Positions 15,633 through 20,770 of a stretch of DNA of 20,770 bases are shown one piece after another. The DNA comes from Clostridia bacterium (GTDB lineage: Bacteria; Bacillota; Clostridia; Oscillospirales; Acutalibacteraceae): contig JAKSQR010000013.1 of assembly GCA_024404065.1 (NCBI GenBank), forward strand, positions 1 through 20,770, read 5' to 3'. Made by a program: the position numbers and the translations under genes. The notes beneath the pieces are model-generated. The model was not told the origin of the DNA. It made no database searches and saw only the letters and a list, made by a program, of their open reading frames with translations. Position 1 is the stretch's first letter. Each line of letters opens with the position of its first letter.

Positions 15633-16472
15633 ATGAAGAATTTAATTAAAATTATATGTATAGCTTTGATATCAGTAATGCTTTTGGGGCTTTGCTCCTG
15701 TAAAAAAGCTCCTGAATCAGGCTATAATGATAAACCGGATAATAACAGTAATTCAGCCGCTACTTCAGGTACTGTTCGCTTAACCTTCCCTGAAGGTTTT
15801 ACAGTTACTCAGATTGCTTTGAAGCTTGATGAAAATAATGTCTGCTCTTTTGAAGATTTTATTGCTGAGGCGAATAATAAAGAGTATCTTTCAGATTTTG
15901 GCATAGAAATTGCTGACCCCGATGCACGCTCATTTTTACTTGAGGGCTATCTTTTCCCCGATACCTATGATTTTTATATTGGTGAAAGTGCATCATCTGT
16001 TATAAAAAGATTTTTAAGAAACTTTAACAGCAAAATTACAGATGAAATGAAAGACAGAGCAGAAGAGCTTGGGTATTCTTTTGATGAAATAATTACTATT
16101 GCTTCTATTGTACAGGAGGAAGCAGGTAAACCCAGCGAAGATAAAAAGGTATCATCTGTTATTCATAACAGGCTTGTTTCTTTAACTATCAGAAAGCTTC
16201 AGTGCGACTGCTGCTCATTTTATCTCAGAGATAGCGTTAAGCCCTATGTAAGTGAAGAAAGATATGAAGAGCTTCTTCAGACTTACAGCACATATAACTG
16301 TATAGGCTTACCTGAGGGACCAATTACAAACCCAGGTATTGATACAATAAATGCAGCTTTATATCCCGCTGATACAGATTATTATTTCTTTATAAGTAAC
16401 GATAACGGTGCTTATATTTATGCTCACTCATGGGAGGAGCATAGCAGAAATTGTATTGAAGCAGGTTTATGA
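15633..16472 (+). CDS. mltG: MltG-like endolytic transglycosylase, lipoprotein form
   Basis: Predicted terminase of peptidoglycan synthesis: cuts nascent glycan strands at the outer face of the membrane. 279 residues, shorter than the usual 330-380. The N-terminus has a hydrophobic segment and lipobox LCSC with Cys at 23, where many MltG proteins have a transmembrane helix. A small LysM-like region is EGFTVTQIALKLDENNV. The YceG core follows: LEGYLFPDTYDFY, then ASIVQEEAG (157-165) with the conserved glutamate region, SSVIHNRL, and GLPEGPITNPGIDTINAAL near the end, closing with SWEEH. The family LQ(T/S)DPT motif is replaced by LQCDCC. ATG 15633 is chosen over an upstream TTG that lies inside the terminator. 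No SD is seen. The LRR lipoprotein follows after 15 bases. Confidence 0.82.
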   Translation: MKNLIKIICIALISVMLLGLCSCKKAPESGYNDKPDNNSNSAATSGTVRLTFPEGFTVTQIALKLDENNVCSFEDFIAEANNKEYLSDFGIEIADPDARSFLLEGYLFPDTYDFYIGESASSVIKRFLRNFNSKITDEMKDRAEELGYSFDEIITIASIVQEEAGKPSEDKKVSSVIHNRLVSLTIRKLQCDCCSFYLRDSVKPYVSEERYEELLQTYSTYNCIGLPEGPITNPGIDTINAALYPADTDYYFFISNDNGAYIYAHSWEEHSRNCIEAGL

Positions 16473-16487
16473 TAAAGGAGAAAGATT

Positions 16488-17135
16488 ATGAAAAAGTATA
16501 TTTCAATTATAATGGTTTTAATTCTTGCTTTAGGTGTTTTTGCTGCCTGCGGTAAGAAGGATGGTAAAAATGATGAAACTACAACAGAGCCTTTTGTATC
16601 TGAAAAGCTCAGTGACGGTGATTTTGATTATGAAACTTTACCTGATGGCTCAGCCAAGGTAGTTGCTTATAAATATAATCCCGGTAAGGGTGAGCTTCAT
16701 ATTCCTGAAGCAATCGGTACAGTTGCAGTAACTGCTATTGCTGACAGCGCATTTGAAAATGCTACAAATATCCGTGAGATTTACTTACCTAAGTCAATCA
16801 AGTCAATCGGCAGCAAAGCCTTTAAGGGTTCCTCACTTACAAAAATTATTACTACATCCTGTAAAGACCTTACATCAATAGGCGACGAAGCTTTTGCTGA
16901 TTGTAAAAATCTTATTCAGGCAGATATAAGCGCATCAGTAACATCTATTGGTAAAAACGCTTTTGCTAATGATGATGCAATTGTTTCTTTAGTATTCAGA
17001 GGTAAAGCACCATTAAAGCTTACTGCAGATATGTTTACAGGCGCTAAAATTCGTACAATCTTTACTGATTATGAGATTAAAGAAATAAAAACTTTTGCAG
17101 AGGAAATGGGCTTCGGCTATAAGGTAAACGGCTGA
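16488..17135 (+). CDS. BspA-type leucine-rich repeat lipoprotein
   Basis: 215 residues, exported lipoprotein: signal segment and lipobox FAAC with Cys at 21, then an acidic, Thr-rich linker (DETTTEP). From about residue 55 it has LRR_5 (BspA-like) repeats of the IxxIxxxAFxxxxxLxxIxLP type: AIADSAFENATNIREIYLP, SIGSKAFKGSSLTKI, SIGDEAFADCKNLIQAD and SIGKNAFANDDAIVSL. Such repeats mediate protein or surface binding; the partner is unknown. A strong AAAGGAG (16474-16480) lies upstream of ATG 16488. It is 15 bases downstream of mltG with a terminator after it, so the two form a small operon and both products would sit on the outer face of the membrane. Confidence 0.88.
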   Translation: MKKYISIIMVLILALGVFAACGKKDGKNDETTTEPFVSEKLSDGDFDYETLPDGSAKVVAYKYNPGKGELHIPEAIGTVAVTAIADSAFENATNIREIYLPKSIKSIGSKAFKGSSLTKIITTSCKDLTSIGDEAFADCKNLIQADISASVTSIGKNAFANDDAIVSLVFRGKAPLKLTADMFTGAKIRTIFTDYEIKEIKTFAEEMGFGYKVNG

Positions 17136-17155
17136 TTTAATTAAATATTTTTCCT

Positions 17156-17190
17156 GCAGCAGGTATTTTTAATGCCTGCTGCTTATTTTT
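17156..17190 (+). terminator. Terminator of the mltG-LRR operon
   Basis: Twelve-pair stem 17156-17167/17171-17182 (GCAGCAGG against CCTGCTGC, one T-G pair, then ATT/AAT) with a three-base loop, followed by TTATTTTT. It begins 21 bases after the stop. Confidence 0.9.
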
Positions 17191-17220
17191 ATGTAAATAT
17201 TGGTAAAATTCTTTGCTATA

Positions 17221-17270
17221 AAAAATGAGAAAAAACGAGCAAAACGGAGTATTTCGGAGGAAAACAGAGC
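17221..17270 (+). repeat. Five tandem degenerate 10-bp repeats (phased A-tract / GAG)
   Basis: Read in consecutive tens from 17221: AAAAATGAGA, AAAAACGAGC, AAAACGGAGT, ATTTCGGAGG, AAAACAGAGC. Each unit is an A/T tract followed by (C/T)(G/A)GAG, with GAG at a fixed 10-base period. Phased A-tracts of this period are expected to bend DNA. The array ends 48 bases upstream of the pot -35 box. Confidence 0.65.
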
Positions 17271-17318
17271 TTATCATTTATTCGCTTTGTTTTTACATAA
17301 ATTCTTTATAATTTTTTA

Positions 17319-17347
17319 TTGACATTTAATGATTTTTGCAATATATT
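17319..17347 (+). promoter_or_regulatory. Promoter of the potABCD operon
   Basis: TTGACA (17319-17324), 17-base spacer, TATATT (17342-17347). The predicted start is near 17354, giving a leader of about 43 bases before potA. Confidence 0.7.
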
Positions 17348-17396
17348 TATTTTATTCTGCAGATGGATTTCTGCCGTAATGAAGGGAGATAGATAG

Positions 17397-18518
17397 TTGA
17401 AAGACAATGTTATTATCGATTTGAAAAACATCTCTGTTTCTTATGGAGATAATAAGGTTCTTGATAACCTTAACCTCTACATTCGTGATAAGGAATTTAT
17501 AACCTTTTTGGGCCCTTCTGGTTGTGGTAAAACTACTACACTCAGGGTTATTGCCGGTTTTATTGATCCTGACGATGGAGAGGTTATTTTTGATGGTAAA
17601 AAAATCAATGATATTCCTCCTCATAAGAGAAATGTTAATACCATTTTCCAGCGCTATGCACTTTTTCCACATCTTAATGTATATGAGAATGTAGCGTTTG
17701 GTCTCCGTATTAAAAAAATGCCCGAGAAACAGATTAAAGAAACTGTTGAAGAAATGTTAGCGCTTGTAAACCTTAAAGGCTTTAATAAGCGAAATATAAA
17801 TTCTCTTTCCGGTGGTCAGCAGCAGAGAGTTGCTATTGCACGTGCTCTTGCTGTTCATCCCAGAGTTCTTCTGCTTGATGAACCTCTTGGCGCTCTTGAC
17901 CTTAAACTCCGTAAAGATATGCAGGTAGAGCTTAAAAATATCCAGCAGCGTCTTGGTATTACATTTGTATATGTTACCCATGACCAGGAAGAAGCTCTTT
18001 CCATGAGTGATACTATCGTTGTTATGGATGGTGGTCTTATTCAGCAGATAGGTACACCTACAGATATTTATAATGAGCCTAAGAATGCGTTTGTAGCAGA
18101 CTTCATCGGCGAAAGTAATATACTTGATGGTGTAATGCTTGAAGACTGCCTTGTTGAGTTTTCAGGTCACAGATTTGAGTGCCTTGATAAGGGCTTTATG
18201 AAAAATGAATCTGTTGACGTAGTTGTAAGACCTGAGGATGTAGATGTAGTTAAGCCTGAGGAAGGTATGCTTAAGGGCGTTGTTTCATCCGTTACATTCA
18301 AGGGTGTTCATTATGAAATTATTGTGGATATCGGCGGCTTTAAGTGGATGATTCAGACTACTGATTATCAGCCTGAGGGCGCAAATATCGGCTTATTCAT
18401 TGAGCCTGATGCTATTCACATTATGAAGAAGTCAAAATACTCTGGTTTGTATGGTGACTACAGCTCATTCAGTGATGAATTTGATGAGCTTTCAATAGTT
18501 GAGGAGGAAGAGGAATGA
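17397..18518 (+). CDS. potA: Spermidine/putrescine ABC transporter ATPase PotA
   Basis: Cytosolic ATPase that powers polyamine import. 373 residues, typical. Walker A GPSGCGKTT (39-47), Q-loop in FQRYALFPHL, signature LSGGQQQR from residue 137, Walker B LLLDEP with D161/E162, D-loop GALD, and H-loop H195 in THDQEEA. The C-terminal ~130 residues are the TOBE-type regulatory domain (VVRPEDVDVV). The wording NTIFQRYALFPHLNVYENVA is characteristic of PotA within the CUT1-like ATPases. The start is TTG at 17397: an SD AAGGGAG (17382-17388) is spaced eight bases away and no in-frame ATG lies near. The stop overlaps the potB ATG by four bases. Confidence 0.95.
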   Translation: MKDNVIIDLKNISVSYGDNKVLDNLNLYIRDKEFITFLGPSGCGKTTTLRVIAGFIDPDDGEVIFDGKKINDIPPHKRNVNTIFQRYALFPHLNVYENVAFGLRIKKMPEKQIKETVEEMLALVNLKGFNKRNINSLSGGQQQRVAIARALAVHPRVLLLDEPLGALDLKLRKDMQVELKNIQQRLGITFVYVTHDQEEALSMSDTIVVMDGGLIQQIGTPTDIYNEPKNAFVADFIGESNILDGVMLEDCLVEFSGHRFECLDKGFMKNESVDVVVRPEDVDVVKPEEGMLKGVVSSVTFKGVHYEIIVDIGGFKWMIQTTDYQPEGANIGLFIEPDAIHIMKKSKYSGLYGDYSSFSDEFDELSIVEEEEE

Positions 18519-19330
18519 GAAGACGCTCAGATCTGGGCGCTAAACTCATTTCCGCCCCTTACGTTGTATGGGATATTCTCTTTATTGTAGCTCCCTTGAT
18601 TTTTGTTGTTTATTATTCATTTACAACTAAATCAGGTGACTTCACCTTTGATAATATTACTCAGTTATCAAGGTTTATCCCTACATTTATCCGTTCTATA
18701 TGGTTTGGTATAGAGGCTACTCTTATATGCCTTGTAATTGCCTTTCCTACAGCTTATATTATCTCACAGCGTACTGACAGAATTCAGCGCACTATGGTTC
18801 TTCTTGTAATGCTGCCTATGTGGACAAGCTTCCTTATAAGAACCTACTCATGGATGCTTATACTTGATAATAACGGTATTATCAATTCAGTGCTTACAAG
18901 CCTTAATCAGGCTCCTGTAAGGCTGCTTGGCTCAAACGCTGTTGTACTTGGTATGGTATATAACTTTTTACCATATATGATACTTCCTATTTATTCAGTT
19001 ATGGCTAAGCTGGATTACTCTATGGTTGAGGCTGCACAGGATTTAGGCGGCAACAGAGCTACTGTTATTAAGCGCTGTATTATCCCTATGAGTATGCCTG
19101 GCGTAGTAAGTGGTATTACAATGGTATTTGTACCATCAGTAAGTACCTTCTACATTTCTCAGAAGCTGGGCGGTGGTATTGACCTTATCGGTGACGTTAT
19201 TGAGCGTCAGTTCCAGCTTACTCAGAATTATAACTTAGGTGCATCTATTTCTCTTGTGCTTATGGTACTTATTCTTGTATCAATGGCTGTTATGAATAAG
19301 TTTTCAGATGAGGGGGAGATGGTACTGTGA
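18515..19330 (+). CDS. potB: Spermidine/putrescine ABC transporter permease PotB
   Basis: Inner-membrane subunit of the polyamine importer, 271 residues with about six hydrophobic segments. The EAA loop that docks on PotA is EAAQDLGGNRATVIKRCIIP, with the conserved glycine. MWTSFLIRTYSWMLIL is highly typical of PotB. It starts within the potA stop (ATGA overlap) and ends within the potC start (GTGA overlap), which gives coupled translation of the ATPase and both permeases. The purine-rich GAGGAGGAAGAGGA at the end of potA serves as its SD. Confidence 0.94.
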   Translation: MRRRSDLGAKLISAPYVVWDILFIVAPLIFVVYYSFTTKSGDFTFDNITQLSRFIPTFIRSIWFGIEATLICLVIAFPTAYIISQRTDRIQRTMVLLVMLPMWTSFLIRTYSWMLILDNNGIINSVLTSLNQAPVRLLGSNAVVLGMVYNFLPYMILPIYSVMAKLDYSMVEAAQDLGGNRATVIKRCIIPMSMPGVVSGITMVFVPSVSTFYISQKLGGGIDLIGDVIERQFQLTQNYNLGASISLVLMVLILVSMAVMNKFSDEGEMVL

Positions 19331-20130
19331 AAAATTTATCCAAAATCTATGTTTTTCTTGTATTTGCATTCCTCTATGCACCTATTCTTTTACTTATTCT
19401 TTTCTCTTTTAACTCAGCAACAAGTACCTCTGTATTTGAAGGCTTTTCGCTTAAGTGGTACAGAGTTCTTTTCCAGAAGGAAGCAGTTTTAACTGCTCTT
19501 GGCAATACTGTTTTAATGGCTGTTGTTTCTTCGGTTATATCAACTGTGCTTGGCACTGCAGCAGCAGTTGGTATTGATAAATACAAAAAGGGTATAGCTA
19601 AAACATCAGTTATGGCTACTACCAATATTCCTATGATGAATCCTGAAATTGTTACAGGTATTTCAATGATGCTTCTTTTTGTATTTTTTGGCCGTATGCT
19701 TAATAAGGGCAATGTGCTTGGCTTTACCACCATTCTTATTGCTCATGTAACATTCTGCCTTCCTTACGTTATTCTTACAGTATTACCAAAGCTCAGACAG
19801 ACTGATAAGAATCTTGCTGAGGCTGCTATGGACTTAGGCTGTAAGCCTGGCAAAGCATTTTTCAAAGTTGTATTACCTGCTATAACTCCTGGTATTATTA
19901 CTGGTCTTATTATGGCATTTACACTTTCTCTTGATGATTTTATTATCACATATTTTACAAGTGGTCCTGGTTTCCAGACCATTCCTATTGTAATTTACTC
20001 AATGACAAAAAAGAGTGTTAAGCCGGATATGTATGCCCTTTCCACAATCATTTTTGTCAGCATTCTTGTCCTTCTTATCTTATATAACTTTGCTCAGTCA
20101 AAGAGTGATGCAAAAGACAAGAAAAAATAA
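19327..20130 (+). CDS. potC: Spermidine/putrescine ABC transporter permease PotC
   Basis: Second membrane subunit, 267 residues with about six hydrophobic segments. FSFNSATSTSVFEGFSLKWY is typical of PotC, and the EAA loop is EAAMDLGCKPGKAFFKVVLP. LSLDDFIITYFTSGPG near the end is a PotC hallmark. It starts at GTG 19327 with GGGGGAG (19312-19317) nine bases upstream, overlapping potB by four bases. It ends in a Lys/Asp-rich tail. potD begins 23 bases later. Confidence 0.94.
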   Translation: MKNLSKIYVFLVFAFLYAPILLLILFSFNSATSTSVFEGFSLKWYRVLFQKEAVLTALGNTVLMAVVSSVISTVLGTAAAVGIDKYKKGIAKTSVMATTNIPMMNPEIVTGISMMLLFVFFGRMLNKGNVLGFTTILIAHVTFCLPYVILTVLPKLRQTDKNLAEAAMDLGCKPGKAFFKVVLPAITPGIITGLIMAFTLSLDDFIITYFTSGPGFQTIPIVIYSMTKKSVKPDMYALSTIIFVSILVLLILYNFAQSKSDAKDKKK

Positions 20131-20153
20131 TAATTTTGTTTGGAGTGATGAAG

Positions 20154-20770
20154 GTGAAAAGAATTGTTGCAATTCTCATTTCATTTGTTATTTTAACTGT
20201 ATCAATACCTTTCACTGTTGCGTCAGCTACTGCTGCAAGTGAAAGTGAAATAGAAGCTCTCAGAGGCACTACACTTTACGTTTATAACTGGGGCGAATAT
20301 ATTTCTGATGGTTCAGATGATTCTCTTGATGTAAATAAAGCCTTTGAGGAAAAATATGGTATCAAGGTTGTTTATGATACCTACGATAATAACGAAGCTA
20401 TGTACGCAAAGCTTAACAGCGGCGGCGTAAGCTACGATATCGTTGTTCCTTCAGACTATATGATTGAAAGAATGATAGTTGAAGGTATGGTAGAAAAAAT
20501 TAACTTTGATAATATACCCAATTTCAGCAGAATCCCCGATAAGTATAAGAATCTTGATTATGACCCTACTGGCGAATATAGCATTCCTTATACTGTATCT
20601 TATGTTGGTCTTATTTATAACACAAAGCTTGTTAAGGAAGCTCCTGACAGCTGGGCAGCACTCTGGGATGAGCAGTATAAAGATAATATACTTATGTTCA
20701 ATAACCCCCGTGATGCTTTTGCAATTGTTCAGAGCCTTCTTGGTATGGATTATAATATGGAAACTGAGTA
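20154..20770 (+). CDS. potD: Spermidine/putrescine-binding protein PotD, 3' end cut by window edge
   Basis: Extracytoplasmic polyamine receptor for PotABC; 205 codons visible. The mature start LYVYNWGEYISDG and the YDIVVPSDYMIERM block are diagnostic of PotD/PotF. PYTVSYVGLIYN and the W-containing SWAALWDEQYKDNILMF follow. The signal segment (about 1-27) has no cysteine, so no lipobox: Ala-rich SPase I-like sites (VASA, ATAA) are present instead. I prefer GTG 20154: GGAG (20142-20145) is eight bases upstream. The in-frame ATG at 20148 is only two bases from that SD and would just add two residues. It is the last gene of the potABCD layout within the window. Confidence 0.93.
   Translation, partial: MKRIVAILISFVILTVSIPFTVASATAASESEIEALRGTTLYVYNWGEYISDGSDDSLDVNKAFEEKYGIKVVYDTYDNNEAMYAKLNSGGVSYDIVVPSDYMIERMIVEGMVEKINFDNIPNFSRIPDKYKNLDYDPTGEYSIPYTVSYVGLIYNTKLVKEAPDSWAALWDEQYKDNILMFNNPRDAFAIVQSLLGMDYNMETE

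Noticed and set aside
17221..17270. CRISPR-like array
   Set aside because: Units are 10 bp, degenerate and without spacers; this is a phased tandem motif, not a CRISPR.

Overview
The window looks like a chromosome segment of a low-to-mid GC Gram-positive Clostridia member, most likely a gut-type Oscillospiraceae/Ruminococcaceae or a relative. This is inference from gene content: an LL-diaminopimelate aminotransferase (DapL) route, a T-box-controlled valS, several lipoproteins with Gram-positive lipoboxes, a G5/3D cell-wall protein, a BspA-type leucine-rich repeat protein, strong Shine-Dalgarno (SD) sites and consensus-like sigma-A promoters. No mobile element, CRISPR array, rRNA or tRNA was seen. 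Almost everything is on the + strand and ordered in short operons.

Left edge (1-959, minus strand): a secreted glycoside hydrolase-like gene, cut by the window edge, with both catalytic glutamates of a clan-A (GH39-like) enzyme. It is transcribed divergently from the next operon, and each direction has its own 17-bp-spacer promoter. 1138-5262: dapF, dapL, an organophosphate-antiporter-type MFS transporter and a patatin-like phospholipase. The first three overlap by one base each (TAATG). The operon covers the end of meso-DAP/lysine synthesis for peptidoglycan. 5259-9559: a promoter whose -35 box overlaps the patatin stop codon, a complete T-box leader with a readable GUA (valine) specifier, valS, a hairpin, and folC. 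A DapA/NAL-superfamily aldolase follows folC by one base.

10564-12230: a monocistronic 516-residue extended short-chain dehydrogenase with its own promoter and terminator. Its codon choice is clearly biased compared with its neighbours, and its C-terminal extension looks like a degenerate zinc-ribbon repeat. This is the most novel-looking item here. 12220-14008: an orphan family-5 solute-binding lipoprotein. 14175-17190: cell-envelope genes: a YabE-type DUF348-G5-3D protein, a short MltG-like transglycosylase with a probably leaderless promoter, and a BspA-type LRR lipoprotein.

17221-20770: five phased 10-bp repeats, then a promoter and a potABCD polyamine uptake operon. potA starts at TTG, potC at GTG and potD probably at GTG; potD is cut by the right edge and its signal sequence has no lipobox cysteine.

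I did not find a clear undescribed multi-gene system. The items worth follow-up are the dehydrogenase fusion, the phased repeat array upstream of pot, the transporter and patatin attached to the dap genes, and the non-canonical active-site residues in the patatin, aldolase and MltG proteins.
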